Source of the DNA: Chalara sp. BL73
Taxonomy: Eukaryota; Ascomycota; Leotiomycetes; Helotiales
DNA: 64,000 nucleotides
Assembly (NCBI GenBank): GCA_918026815.1
Contig: CAKJVC010000017.1
Coordinates: 434,001-498,000, forward strand
Reading direction: 5' to 3'
The notes under the pieces were generated by a model. It searched no databases. It was not told the DNA's origin and saw nothing but the letters and a program-made list of their open reading frames with translations. Each line of letters begins with the position of its first letter. Within the stretch, counting starts at the first letter, position 1. Position numbers and translations under genes: made by a program. Below are positions 20,062 through 31,849 of this stretch, in pieces.

Positions 20062-22680
20062 TGTGGCAATCGGATGCAAGGTAAAGAGAGTTGGATGTAG
20101 ACTCCCCCTAGAGTAACAAGGAGTCACAAGTAATGAGTTGCCAGTGACTTGATTTTGGCTTTCGAGAAGCTTGCCCAGACTGCGTATTGCGGACGGTTCT
20201 GATATAGCAGGAGTACTTCTTGGCTGTTATATCGACTTTGTTTTATTGAGCTTCTAGGACATAAAGCAATTGCTGATGTGCAGTACCGACAAAATAAAAG
20301 CAGGAGGTAGGAAAAGGAAAGTAAAGAACTTGATATAAGATATACTTCGACCCACACCGTCCTCAACCTTGGGGGCCTTTTGTGATGCGCATGAAGCATC
20401 TAGACACATGGTTGGACCAACACATTGACTACAATGGTTTCCAACGTCTGTGCCTCACTATGGTCGACTATCCCATAGTCTATTATCTTAAGATTCAGCC
20501 TCAATCTGACATTGACAAGCATGTGTCCAAGGAAGCTGGGAGGCCACTGGTTGGTCCTTACACATGTTCTTGTCAGACGAAAAGTTCGTTGCTTGTGAGA
20601 TTGAGAGACCTAGCATAGTAGCCGCAGGTCTAGATACCCGACCCGCCCCCTGGAACATTAATAGCTGGGGGGCTCGCATTCACGGTGAGTATGAGAGAGA
20701 TATCTGAGTAGTGAAGTTTGCGCCACCACGACTACTTGGATCCTACAATCTCCCGATTGAACTTTCAGTGGGATTGAATTTTCCAACTTAACCCAATCAT
20801 CGCCGAAACAGGTCTCACAGCAACAAGATAATATCCCGTAAGAGACGAACATTTGGTAATAGGCTATCATGGAAATGAGTGCAATTGTAGGTGAGGAAGT
20901 TTTCAACTTGGGCTGGGATGTTGATCGTCTGTGCGACCCTGGCTGTGCCACAGCCGGGTCAAGAATTGATTGCAACGTGGCCGGCCCTTGTCTGGTGCAG
21001 CAAAATCAGGATTACTGTACCTGACAGAATCAGCACTTAGAACGAAATTGGGAGCGGGCTGAAAAATGGTACTGTGGAGCAAAAGTTTGTCAAGTACCAA
21101 AACTTGACATGTCGGTAGAGTATCGGCTGCTATGAAACAAAACGCAGATTGAGCATGCTAGCATTTGTTGATTTGCCTAACTCTCACTACAGATTTGGAA
21201 GACCATAATCTCAATTCTTGTTGGAAGTCCGGTGGGTTTTGGCTGAAAACCAGTCCTGGTGGGTGTTGCATTTGTTAGCGATTGATCTATTTTTGCAAGA
21301 GAGAAACCACCATTATTGGGTGAGACGAGAAGATAGTGCTGACACCCTTTCATCAGGTAAAACTAGCTAGCATGGTTATTAAGATAACCGCCTCCTTTGC
21401 CAATTTTGGGGCAGTGTCGCTCTTCAGAGACGACTGGAGACGCCTATCTCCCAGCGCATTCCTCTATTGCGACCTGCGCGGATATAATGACGGCATCAAG
21501 ATAGTACCAGCTGGGAACTGAACCCAAATGTGCAGCCTGTCATCCCAATTGTGACATTTCTGGATTGCGGCAGCTACTACTTCCCCTCCTGCAATTGTGT
21601 TCCATGCATTGGCGTAGTAAGTACTGTCCTCTGGGGGAGGATCACCTCAAGGCGCGGGCTGGTGGTGGTTATGGAAAGTTTCAGACGATGAGGATGCGAT
21701 TCTTCTAGCATGTGACTTTGGGGACATGTCATGTATCAATCTCCAGTGAGAGAGGAATCTTGCTTGGGGCCTTTGGCACGACACATCTACACAACAGAGT
21801 CTTCTTGCTTGCTTGCTTGCGTAGCACAATGCAAGTGCCGAACTATCACTATTGGAAGGTCTGCCAGACGTGGTGTCGAGACGTTGGTTAGTTCAGGATG
21901 CAGTTCACGATGTACTTGGGCTTTGATTGCATTGTATTGTACCATCGGAGTATGCAAATCTTGCCGCTCCCCTCTCCAATTTATTTGTCTCCTGTGTCAC
22001 GCTCAGTCTAGCGAGACACCAACAAATGACAATCAGGCCAAGCGGCAGCCTCAATCCTTCATTAACTATTAACTATATCAATCCATGCATTACCAAGTGT
22101 AGAGAAGACCGTTGACTTGTTTTTTTTTGGTTCTCATCTCATATATGATTACAAATGAGCCTCGGTTAGTAACTAAGCATCATAGCCGGGCCGAGTTGCT
22201 TCCTCTTCGTCACCACACCAATCCTTTTATGTTCTGGCTGGCATCACCACTACAGTAGCCTCGGATCTTGGTCAGTTTATCAGTTAGTGGCGAAAAAGGT
22301 GGCTCCTGCACCAAGAGGGGCAGAGAGACTCTCTCCCCCTCTCTTCTCTAGAAATCAACACGACTCAGAGCCTGCTAGTCTGTAGTAGCTGGTTGCAGCT
22401 GGGTGGCGTCCCCTCTCGTTTTAAACAATCAAGAACAACACCTACACTTACCCGCAGAAAACGCCATCGATGTGCCATTTATTGATCCATGTCAGGAAAG
22501 GAGCTATCAACTAAATATATTTATATATATAAGAATCTCTATCCTTTATTATTTCTACACCTATATACATCTCATATATGCCTCTCTCTTCTCTACATTG
22601 ACTTCTGTAGCAAAGATACCCGCTTCCTCCCGTGATACTGTTCAAGTTATTCAACTAACTACTAATTCACCTGGTGCGCA
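20062..22680. other. 2.6-kb spacer without recognisable genes
   Basis: Only short, unrelated open frames on both strands. It includes a CTTGCTTGCTTGC repeat near 21805 and a pyrimidine-rich CTCTCTCCCCCTCTCTTCTC at about 22329-22348, likely part of the promoter of the oxidoreductase at 22681. No transposon ends were seen. Confidence 0.4.
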
Positions 22681-24225
22681 ATGGTGCAAAATAAGGCGTT
22701 GATCTTCAAGAAAGTGCCTGACGGATGGCCAGTTGCTGGCCAGCATCTGGTCGTTGAGACAAGAGAGTTCGATGCTGATCAAGCTCCGTACGCACCTCTT
22801 TTTCTGCTATCACCTGTTCTTGCTAACCATCTACAGACCTGCTGGCGGCATTATTACCAAGAATCTCATTGCTTCGCTAGATCCTTACCTACGTGGTACG
22901 TTTGCTCTTGAAATTAGCGCATAGTCTGGCTTAGAATTCTTGAACGACGTCGCATATTTCCGAGATCCTCGCGGGCCTCAGTTAGGTGAAAGCATTCCTG
23001 ATAAGGGCTCGTTCATCGGAGATATCTGAGTTCAAGGCCGTTGTGCCATTTGTGACCCCAATCGCGCCTCTCAAGCTTAGGCTAGACATCACCATTTGGA
23101 AAACTCACTGGTATTTCCCTTACGAGACCTTGGCTGATCTGATAGGTAAAATGCGCGATGCTTCAGTCAAATCATAGTACGTCCGAAACTATCTTGATAG
23201 CTTGCTAGTCTAATGCTAGGAGATCAAGATTACAATTTGCGTTGGTATTGGTACTAACCCTGTTGGTAGTTCACCTCCTTTTCAGCTTGGTGCTCCGATC
23301 AACACCAACTCCATTGTAAAAGTACTCAAGTCAGATACAGAAAAGTTCAAGGAGGGAGACTTGGTGCATGGTAACGTTGGTTTAGAGGAATACCCCGTCG
23401 TCTCCAAAGCAGCTGTAGACACTCTGAGGAAGATTGAGAATCCATATAATCTGGACCCCGTCGTCTTCGTTGGTGTATTGGGCATGCCTGGTTTGACTGC
23501 GTACTCGTCTTTCTATGACATTGGCAAGCCCAAGAAGGGGGAGACGATCTTCATCTCCTCGGCCGCTGGAGCCGTCGGACAACTGGTTGGCCAGCTTGCG
23601 AAACATGAGGGTCTCCGTGTGATTGGTTCCGTAGGCTCTGATGAGAAGGCAGAATTCATCACCAAGGAATTGAGCTTTGATGGCGCATGGAACTATAAGA
23701 AGGAAAAGACAGCGGATGCGCTGAAACGGCTTGCTCCGGATGGAATCGACATATACTACGAAAATGTGTGTACTATTATCACGCCACAATGAATTAGTCA
23801 CCTGCTGATGCATACCAGGTCGGAGGTGAGCAACTCGAAGCTGCAATCGACGCTATGAATAACCATGGACGCATTATTGCTTGTGGCATGATTGCAGAAT
23901 ACAACAAAAGACCACAGGAACGATACGGTGTCAAGAACCTCTTCTTGATCGTAGGAAAGCGGATCACATTCAGGGGGTTCATTGTTGGAGATAAGAACAT
24001 GGGACCGGCTTATGCCAAAGAATTCAGTGAGAATGTGTCGAAATGGCTTCATGATGGATCTTTCAAGGCGAAGTCGCATGTCACAGAAGGCATCGATAAC
24101 GCGGCAGAAGCATTGGTAGGGATGCTCGAGGTATGTGATCTCAATGTTCTATTGCGGTCCAGATGCTAACTTGACATTAGGGTAAGAATTTTGGAAAGGC
24201 AGCTGTCAAGATTGCAGAAGCATAA
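22681..24225 (+). CDS. NADP-dependent medium-chain reductase (prostaglandin/leukotriene reductase type)
   Basis: A zinc-free member of the medium-chain dehydrogenase/reductase family that reduces activated C=C bonds with NADPH, probably for detoxification of reactive carbonyls. Exons: 22681-22787, 22837-22895, 23146-23176, 23270-23765, 23819-24130 and 24181-24225, giving 349 aa. The N-terminus has QAPPAGGIITKNLIASLDPY and RGKMRD, matching the family pattern LDPYxRGRM. The Rossmann loop is SSAAGAVGQLVGQLAK, and FRGFIVGDKN lies in the C-terminal part. Exon 3 is only 31 nt and is preceded by a 250-bp intron, unusually long for this window. All exon phases agree. The substrate is not predictable. 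Confidence 0.92.
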
Positions 24226-24787
24226 GCGTTGGTCCGAGACTTGGAGTGCTACTTCTAGCTTATTATTGGGCCTGTATTTTAGCGATAGCTAAGCTATTTT
24301 GCCAAAGCAATATGATGAAGTGGAGATGCGCTCTTTCAACAATACTTCCATGATAGAGCCGTGTACAGACCTAGGTGTCACAGTGTGATTATAGACCCTT
24401 GATCTGGTCAACCTCGGCAGAATAACATGATTTATGCATGTTTAAATTTTGGTTCTGCCCCATAATTTAGTCCGTCTCCCTTTGCGCTCAAGATAACAGA
24501 TACTACTTTTCTAGTCCAACCTGAGGTACTCCAAGCAATGGGACCTGACTGAGGAATCTGTAGTATGTGGCTCGATTTAATGCCACGATGGTTTGAAAGG
24601 GTATTAAGATTGCATGGGATCTGTGAATAGCACAACTTAAGACAAAGCTCTGAAAAGTTCAACCTTTCAACTCCAAGCCCGCCATAAGCAAAGCGCCACT
24701 CCTTATATGTATACACTCGCACTACCGTCGCCTTCCCATAACCCCCCTTTCCCAAAGTATCTCTTTCCATAGCAATGCTTTAGGGTA
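24226..24787. other. Convergent 3' flanks, no gene
   Basis: Between the ends of the reductase gene and the minus-strand zinc-ribbon gene. Nothing coding is supported. Confidence 0.4.
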
Positions 24788-25288
24788 TCATTTATAATGC
24801 ATCGGCGCCTGTCCGGGTCCTGGTCCGGGTCCTCCGCTAGGTCTTGCCCCTCCCCAACCCTGAGGCGGTCCTCCATGCGGTTGCATTGGTATGCCTCCCC
24901 CGCCTTGCGCATGGCGTGCCTGCTCCAGATCGTTCTTGCGATGCTCGATGGGCTGGGAGAAGTGGCAAATACTACACACTACGTCTTCGTAGCCATGAAT
25001 GCTGAGAGGAACCACGGGGATGAAGCAGAAGGTGAACCAAGGGTTGCGCTTGATAGCATGGGCCGAGTAATTGCCCTTTTACGTCCGTTAGTAGTGGGAA
25101 GCGGGCGAGAGGCCATGGCAGATAGGTAAGGGAAGGAAGGGAAGCATACGCAATTATGGCATTGACAGAGCACACCGTTGTAATCTTGTAGTTGCTTCTT
25201 GAACTCTGGTGGGTGTAAGGATTATGATATCATTATGCGGTGGAAAGAGCGGCTCACCTGTCTCTCCACAAGTGAAGATGAAACACAT
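24788..25288 (-). CDS. Small zinc-ribbon protein with Gly/Pro-rich tail
   Basis: Exons on the minus strand are 25258-25288, 25150-25205 and 24788-25075, giving 124 aa. The mature reading starts MCFIFTCGE and continues VLCQCHNCGNYSAHAIKRNP, WFTFCFIPVVPLS, YEDVVCSICHFSQP. Two Cys pairs (CHNC and CSIC) around a hydrophobic WFTFCFIPVVPLS core are the plan of the zinc-ribbon-15 family, small proteins of unknown role that probably sit at membranes. The last 40 residues are Gly/Pro/Gln-rich (QGGGGIPMQPHGGPPQ). Exon 1 is only 31 nt, so the gene is easy to miss. Phases and splice sites agree throughout. Confidence 0.85.
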
Positions 25289-26143
25289 TTTGGGCGAACT
25301 GTGATAGCTTCAATCCGGCTTGCAGGATAGATTGTCCTCGTGAAATTGAGCTAGAAGGTAAAGCGGAATACGAACATTTGAGACGATTGCGTGGCAACCT
25401 TTGTCTCTGGCAAGATCCAAGAGGAACCAAGCCACATCCGCCAAGCCACATCCATCATCCTTAAGGCACTAGCGGAGAGCTAGCGGCCGTTTGGCGGGTT
25501 AGCTTCGACTCATCGTCGCATTTTTCGATTGAGGCTCTCTTTTTCTTCCTTCTTTTCCCCCAAGCGTCGTCCTCTTCAACGCTGCGTTTCTATGCCACAA
25601 ACAGACTGTCTCCTCGACGGTCGGGTCTTTAGACCCAAAATTATGCATATGAGAAATTCGGAGTACTCTTCAAATTACCTTCCTTCCCGTCGCCGGTGAA
25701 CAGGTCTGTCCGCGAGGACGTAGTGTGATGCGCTTGCATTTGGCATCAGAAAAGCAGGACAGGCCTCTTCTTACATATCTTCGGAGAAAAAGGAGGGTGC
25801 TTGATCCTATGGGAGAGCCGGTGCGAAGATTGAGTTAGAAGCTCTTAAGTGCAATACGCGGCGTACTAACTCTCCTGCTTCATTGAGTTGAGGTGGGAGA
25901 TGGTACAATTCGATTCCGATTACTCTGTTGAGGACGACGCTTCACCACTTTTTTTTACAAGTGAGTGAGATGATGTAATTGTGAAGAACAAGGATACTGC
26001 TAATATTATCCGATCCCATATCTACTACGTATCTGCGGCAAAGCACTGCGACGCTCGAAATCTATGTTCAAGCATATCCAATACAATCGCGCATAATACA
26101 AGATGTCTTTTACGAGGTCAATAACATGTAGCTCAGCCCTTTT
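25289..26143. other. Intergenic, nothing recognised
   Basis: Upstream sequence of the zinc-ribbon gene and 3' flank of the next minus-strand gene. No supported coding region. Confidence 0.4.
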
Positions 26144-27124
26144 TTACTCCCTCGCCCAATAATCACCCGGCGAGTCGACATTCCCTTCTTCACTATCAGA
26201 TCCGTCATCCCCCTCCGGATTAGTGCCTGAAAACAAGCCTTTGTTCTTGTCAGCCTCAGGATTAATCAAACTCTTCAGCTTCGCCAATTCATCACAGAGT
26301 TCATTGCAATGTTCTCGCGACTTTGGTGCGAGCAGCAGAAGATTTGAGATTTGTTTCTTGTAGGTAGTAACCTTTTCTTTCAAACGCACTGCGCAAGCCA
26401 GGCGGTTCCCATTGAAGTCTTTCAAGGATGCATTTGAAACATCCTTCAACGCTTGGGTGGTCTGTTGCCTGCGGAGCTCAAACTTCTCTTTAGCTTCAGC
26501 AATGTCTTGATCTTGCGCCTCATCCTCTTGAGCCTGCTTATCTCCTTTGACTCGCAAGGTCCACATGGATTCAAGAAGGCTCTTGGGGCAGTAGTTCTTA
26601 ATCCCATCGATATCGGCGTCATACTGTCTTTTGAACTCGCTGTAGAATTGCTCAGATATCTCGATCTGTCGGTTGAGTTTTTTCAGCGCTTTCGGTAGGG
26701 GCATGACATGTATCGCCTCCTTCTCCGGTGGCTTTATATCCGGACTGGCCCTCGGACTCTCGCTGCGGTTGTGTACCTCTGTTGGATGCCTCTCTGACCC
26801 AGGGTTCCGGGCATTGTAAGTGTCTCGCCTCGTCCAATCTGAATCATCATAATCCTCCACAAAGCCATGCCTGAGTCGGAGAGGGTGGATCAAACTACCT
26901 CGGCGCATCTCCCGAGTGTACCCAAGTGAGCTATGGTACCCTCCTCCAATTTCTGGATTTAGCGCGAGGTGAGGATGAATGACAAGGTTGGTAAAGTCCA
27001 GGCGGTCAAATGGATTAGTGTAAGGTCCTAGACGAGCAAGGGAATGGTGATAGCCTTCTCTGGTATCGCGACCGGGGTACATGTAGCTCCGTTGGGGTAA
27101 TAGTATTGACCGTGGGCTCATCAT
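26144..27124 (-). CDS. Hypothetical coiled-coil protein, 326 aa
   Basis: A single exon. The N-terminal 90 residues are rich in Tyr, Arg, His and Gly (YHHSLARLGPYTNPFDRL), followed by a charged linker. Residues about 145-290 are strongly helical and charged (LPKALKKLNRQIEISEQFYS, KEKFELRRQQTTQALKDV, RLKEKVTTYKKQISNLLLL), which suggests coiled coil. The C-terminus is acidic (GDDGSDSEEGNVDSPGDYWA). No signal peptide, membrane helix or enzyme motif is visible. I cannot name the family. A structural or scaffold role is the most that can be inferred. Confidence 0.7.
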   Translation of the reverse strand: MMSPRSILLPQRSYMYPGRDTREGYHHSLARLGPYTNPFDRLDFTNLVIHPHLALNPEIGGGYHSSLGYTREMRRGSLIHPLRLRHGFVEDYDDSDWTRRDTYNARNPGSERHPTEVHNRSESPRASPDIKPPEKEAIHVMPLPKALKKLNRQIEISEQFYSEFKRQYDADIDGIKNYCPKSLLESMWTLRVKGDKQAQEDEAQDQDIAEAKEKFELRRQQTTQALKDVSNASLKDFNGNRLACAVRLKEKVTTYKKQISNLLLLAPKSREHCNELCDELAKLKSLINPEADKNKGLFSGTNPEGDDGSDSEEGNVDSPGDYWARE

Positions 27125-27910
27125 TCTTGTATACCCAATGCCAAGGTGCTGGGCAGATTACGGGCTTTGGAAAAGCTGCTGCTTATGACTCGACCGTTTA
27201 TATTGGAAAGGTTAGGCTCATGGGCGAGATTAGAACATTATCTACAAAAGCCTATCAAAGAACACGGGTTTGGACAAGCCTTTCATCGCAAACATAGGCT
27301 TTGAAGGAAGGAAGTATGGGTTACGACAGCAGATATCAATTATTATAGGGAAATCCACAATGTCTAAACCGTGTTTGTTAAACATGATTTGTCACCGTAC
27401 AATGTAGTCATCTACATGGGAAGTGGTTATCAATAATATCGTATTTTGGTTTGTTGGTTGTGTTGTCTCTCATCAGCTAAGCTTCCAATGAAATCATAAC
27501 ACAGGTTATCATGGAGGGATTGCAAGCAATTGACCTATGGCTCGTATGCGTTTGAATAAAGGCATATTCCGTCCCTAAAAACTAAATTGAATTTCTACTC
27601 TCGCTAATCTTGTATGCCGTCCGATCTCAATAAGCTTGTAACACATGCATGAAGGCTTTGGATGGTTTCCCGCCGCTAAAATGTGACAGTTCAGTACCCC
27701 GCCCCCACTTCCTTCACAATCCCAGTGATATATCATGCCTAACGATCCATCATACACACATACTCTATCCAACCTGCTATCCAGCTGTTCATGCACACCA
27801 TCCGCTCCCCCATCGTGTCAAGACTTTTTTCTATTTCCTTCTCAGGGGCTTTGCTCACTCCGCAGCAGCAGTCCAAATATCATCAAAGAACACTGACCAC
27901 TGAAAGCAGA
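27125..27910. other. Divergent upstream region, no gene
   Basis: Lies between the starts of the coiled-coil gene and the CinA-like gene, so it holds both promoters. No specific site recognised. Confidence 0.4.
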
Positions 27911-28816
27911 ATGGCGGAAGCGAAAGAGTTCCCACCGCAGAAAATAAGAGCGATCGTAGCCGAAGTCGCAACATTGCTAAAAGAGAAGAAGGAGAGTGTC
28001 AGTGTTGCTGAGACGGTATGTGCCTAGCCATTATCATCTCGTGTCTAACAGTGGGGAAACAAAGCAGGAACTGATGGGAACAGGCAGCAGGTGGCATAAT
28101 ATCTGCTTCTCTGCTTAGCACACCTGGGGCTAGCGGGTTCTATAAAGGCGGTTTGACTGTTTGCTTCCCATTCACCAAACATGCATGCTGAACCATAAAC
28201 TAAATATCGTAAGCTTTATACTCTGGAAGCACGTGTTCAGTTTGGTAAGTCTACTTTCTCTATATACTCTCTCCTTTCCATAAACCCCCCGCTGTTCTGT
28301 GGTCTGGGCCGCAGCATTCTCTTTAAGGGACCGTCTACTTTCGATGGAGCCTAGTACTATTAGATATAACGGTAGATTGAGGTTGACAGGCCCTAGCGGG
28401 ATGGAGCGAAGATACAATTAAAGCGTATAAAGGCCCTACCGCTGAGATTGTGGCTGGATTAGCGAGAAGCGTGAGAGGGAAGCTGGGAAGCACATATACG
28501 GTGTCTGAGAGCGGGACCGCTGGGCCGACAGGGGGAAGCACGCCAAATAGGACTCCGTGAGTCTTCCCTTATTGGTGGCTGAACTGATAGCTTCGGTCTT
28601 GAGATTGGTGGGATATCTGAGTGACGGACAGTTAAAAATCAAAAGCTGACCATACACAGAGGATATGTAGCAGTAGCTGTTGCAACGGCGAGTGGCACAT
28701 ATACGAGAGAAATTAACACCGAATTGGGTGGTAATAGAGAGGGCAACATGATTCAGTTTGCTGTCGAAGCTTTGACGCTCCTAAGAGATGTTATCAAGGG
28801 AGATGCGAAGCTATGA
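27911..28816 (+). CDS. CinA C-terminal domain protein (NMN amidohydrolase-like)
   Basis: Five exons: 27911-28015, 28084-28158, 28214-28244, 28397-28556 and 28660-28816, giving 175 aa, the whole CinA-C domain. In bacteria this domain deamidates nicotinamide mononucleotide in NAD recycling. Landmarks are SVAETAAGGIISASLLSTPG, ASGFYKGGLTLYTLEAR, PTAEIVAGLARSVRGKLG, ESGTAGPTGGSTPNRTPGYV and the C-terminal FAVEALTLLRDVIKGD. The family's Ser-Cys-Thr-Gly-Gly loop is AETAAGG here, so the usual Cys is absent. The third intron's acceptor is best placed at 28395-28396, because only that choice restores QFAGWSEDTIKAY; the AG 7 bases upstream would shift the frame. Intron 2 has a weak GTTTGC donor. Confidence 0.88.
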
Positions 28817-29142
28817 GGCTGATGGTAGGTTCTAACTCGCAGATAGCTATGGTGATATATAACAGCTATCGGCTCCCGTAACCTAGTAGAAGTAGTGAGG
28901 TCTCAATGGCCTCGAAGTCACATATAGTTAAGCGTATAGGACTGCAACCAGAGACAAGGCGAAACCTGGAAGACACGAGATGCCATTCATTTTATTCATG
29001 ATTATAAATGCTCAAATCGCTATGCTTTCTAAGTGTATAAGATTTCAATCCCCAACATTTACCCAGTCTCCAAATTCAATGATCGTACTAGTTAAGACAC
29101 AATCCTTCTAAATAGATTTCTGACATCCACACTCGTTCATGC
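28817..29142. other. Convergent 3' flanks, no gene
   Basis: Between the ends of the CinA-like gene and the modular cysteine-rich gene. Nothing coding is supported. Confidence 0.4.
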
Positions 29143-30959
29143 CTAGATGCAGGAACATGCCGAGCTGATACCAACGATGGCATTCGGCGTACACATCGAG
29201 GCGTAGGTTGGAAGCACAGCCGGGTCGGTCACTGTAGCCGCTATGAATTGGCTACAGAAAGGCGTGGCACTTACGCCACCTTCCCTGATCATTGCGCGGA
29301 GGCCTGTGGTTCTGTTAGCCTGCCGCTGAACTATACATCTATACTATTAATCCAGCAATTGCTTACAATTGTCCTCATTACACCCTAAACGCCGACTAGC
29401 GGTCGGCGCTGGAACATAACATGAGCACGCTGAGCTAATCCCGGCAATCTTTGCAGGCGTACACATTGATGCGTAGGTTGGGAGAGCCGCCTCATTCGTC
29501 ACAACTGCTGTGGTGAAAGCCCGGCAGAACGGTGTAGCGCCTACGTTGCCTTCGCGGATCATGGCTCGTAGGCAGTTATCTTCGTTGCAACTTAGTTGGC
29601 GAGCACCGGCTGCAGCGGAGGGGATAGATATGGATGCTATTGAGCCAGGGGAATCTTGTGATGATGAGTCGCTAGGGGTAGACATGGATGTAGGGAGTGT
29701 TGTTATTATTGAACTCATTGAGGACGTGGAAATACTAGAAACAGAAACGCTGCTGGATAGAGATGAGGGCGTATTGGTTCCTGGTGATGATGATGCGGTA
29801 GTTGTGGTGGTACTTGCCAAAACCAGGCTGTTTGATAGTCCAGTTATCTTAGGAACGAAACATGAGCACGCTGAGCTGATCCCGAGAACTGCATCTGGTG
29901 TGCAAAGCGAAGCGTATGTTGGCAGTGCCGCTATATCGTTGACAACTGCAGTCGTGAAAGTTCGACAGAATGGTGTGGCATCCACATTGCCTTCTCGGAT
30001 CATGGCCCGTAAACAGTTGTCCTCATGGCATCCGATAGGAATAGAGCGGTTTCCTCCTCCAATGCTAGAGCTAATACTAGTGACATCCCCCGAGGAAGTC
30101 GTCAATGCGACACTCAAGAGCGTTACTGTCATCGTTACTGTAATGGTTACTGTTGATGTGATGGTTGGAATTATGTTAGTGGAGGAGCTGCTGCTATTTG
30201 AATTTGTCGAAGCTGTTGGTATTGGGGACCCGAGCACGGCAGTTCTGGGCACGAAGCAAGAGCAGGCAGAGCTCATGCTGGCAATGACATTCGGAGTGCA
30301 CATAGAAGCATACGTAGGCAGAGCTGCAAGATCCGTAACTACGGCTGTCGTGAAAGATTGGCAAAATGGAGTGGCGTCGGCATTTCCTTCTCGGATCATG
30401 GCACGAAGGCAGTTGTCCTCATGACATCCAACGGGAACGTCTGAGTCGGCTAAGCGACCAGCAGGACCTGGGTTATTAGGATTATTAGTACTCGGTTCCA
30501 TCGTGATTGTTGTGCTACTTATGCTAGCCGAACTTCTGGGACTGTTGAAAATACTAGAAATTATAGGATTAGAGGTAATAATACTTGGGCTAGTGGTTGC
30601 TGTTGCTATGGAAGGTGCCGTCGAGTTTTCCATTGTGATGGAACTAGCTATCGTTCCAGGATATGCGCATGCACAGATAGAGGAGATCTGAAAGACCATG
30701 CTGGAAGAACAAGGTTGAGTGGCATAATTGGGCACATCGCTCGTGGTTGTAGTCACTCCGGACGTGAATCCCGAGCAGAACGACTTAGCTGACGAGGATA
30801 GTTCAGGTGCATTATATGCTTGATAACAACTGAATGCATGTTAGCTTAATACTAAACTTTACACTCTTAAGCATACGCGTTGTGATCACATGTATCACTT
30901 TGTGCCGCAGCAAAACTCGCCAGGCTCAAGAGGGCGAGAAAAGGGATGTAGTAGAACAT
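29143..30959 (-). CDS. Secreted protein with tandem six-cysteine modules and Ser/Thr linkers
   Basis: Three exons on the minus strand (30877-30959, 29367-30829, 29143-29303) encode 568 aa. Residues 1-20 (MFYYIPFLALLSLASFAAAQ) are a signal peptide. A divergent first module (CDHNACYQ...ISSICACA) is followed by four near-identical modules, each about 58 residues with six Cys: CHEDNCLRAMIREGN, TPFC, LPTYASMC and SSACSC. Modules 1-3 are separated by long Ser/Thr-rich linkers, likely O-glycosylated. Modules 3 and 4 are only about 15 residues apart. The second intron splits a Cys codon inside module 4 (EDNC). Similar Cys-rich domains occur in fungal surface and secreted proteins. No C-terminal GPI signal is present; the protein stops right after the last CSCI. 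A 304-codon antisense frame exists but is a shadow of the repeats. Confidence 0.85.
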
Positions 30960-31849
30960 CGCTGATACGAGCAAGGAGCAGGCAATCAAGGACTGTCAAA
31001 CGAGGGAATTTAGTACTGATAATACTAAATACATGAAAAGGATTGGCAACGAATATATAAGGAGACACATTCGCGATAATGCAATGTTGTTGCCATAGCA
31101 GATATGGCAGTGAAACTGACTACCCGTGTTGGAATGTAGCTTCTCAATGCCATCGCTATCTTGACGCTCGATATTTTCATGAATTCGATATTTCAGAAAC
31201 AGTTCATGTTCCATGTTCCCAGGGAGGAATTTAAGCTTCCACGGGAGGTCGTCGCCACCGACGGAACCAGAGCTTCGTCCTCGGGTTTGAATATGTGGCA
31301 AACAATAACACGAATATGAGACTTCGAGGCGGGTTATCTTCATTAGAGAGCATTTAAGTATGAACTACATCCCCGATGCTGTCGAATGTTATCGATATGG
31401 AAAATCTGGTATGACATCTACATGCCATGGCCAGACTGCTCAGAACGCTCAGGAAAATGGAAGAGTCTCAGCTTAAATTCTTGTGTACGCGATCATCACT
31501 AACAACAGAGGAATCGTTTGGTAATGCACAATCAAAAGCACGCATACTTCAGGCTGTGCGCACGAGCAGAGCACTTGACTCTAAGTTGGCATTTCAGCAT
31601 TGGGTAGTCATGCCTCACATTAGCGGTTGGTGTCTGATGAGATGGGTAATTGACAGGATTTATATGACCTTGGAATCAAGGCATCAATGATCAAGCCACA
31701 TTTAACACACTACTTTTCTTGGCATCAGCCACGCGTTCTTCTCGTCTCTATTAGTATATGCTACCTCAACTTAGCACAACACTCACCAAAGAATCAGACA
31801 ATGAATTTATAAGATACACACATGTAGGCAGGCTACACTGTCGAGTGTT
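30960..31849. other. Spacer, nothing recognised
   Basis: Open frames at 30996-31343 (minus) and 31427-31690 (plus) have no recognisable domains. It may contain more decayed gene material, but I cannot identify it. Confidence 0.4.

Noticed and set aside
29510..30424. 304-codon plus-strand open frame
   Set aside because: It is antisense to the modular cysteine-rich gene; its repeats mirror the modules, and the minus strand has the signal peptide, Cys pattern and splice sites.
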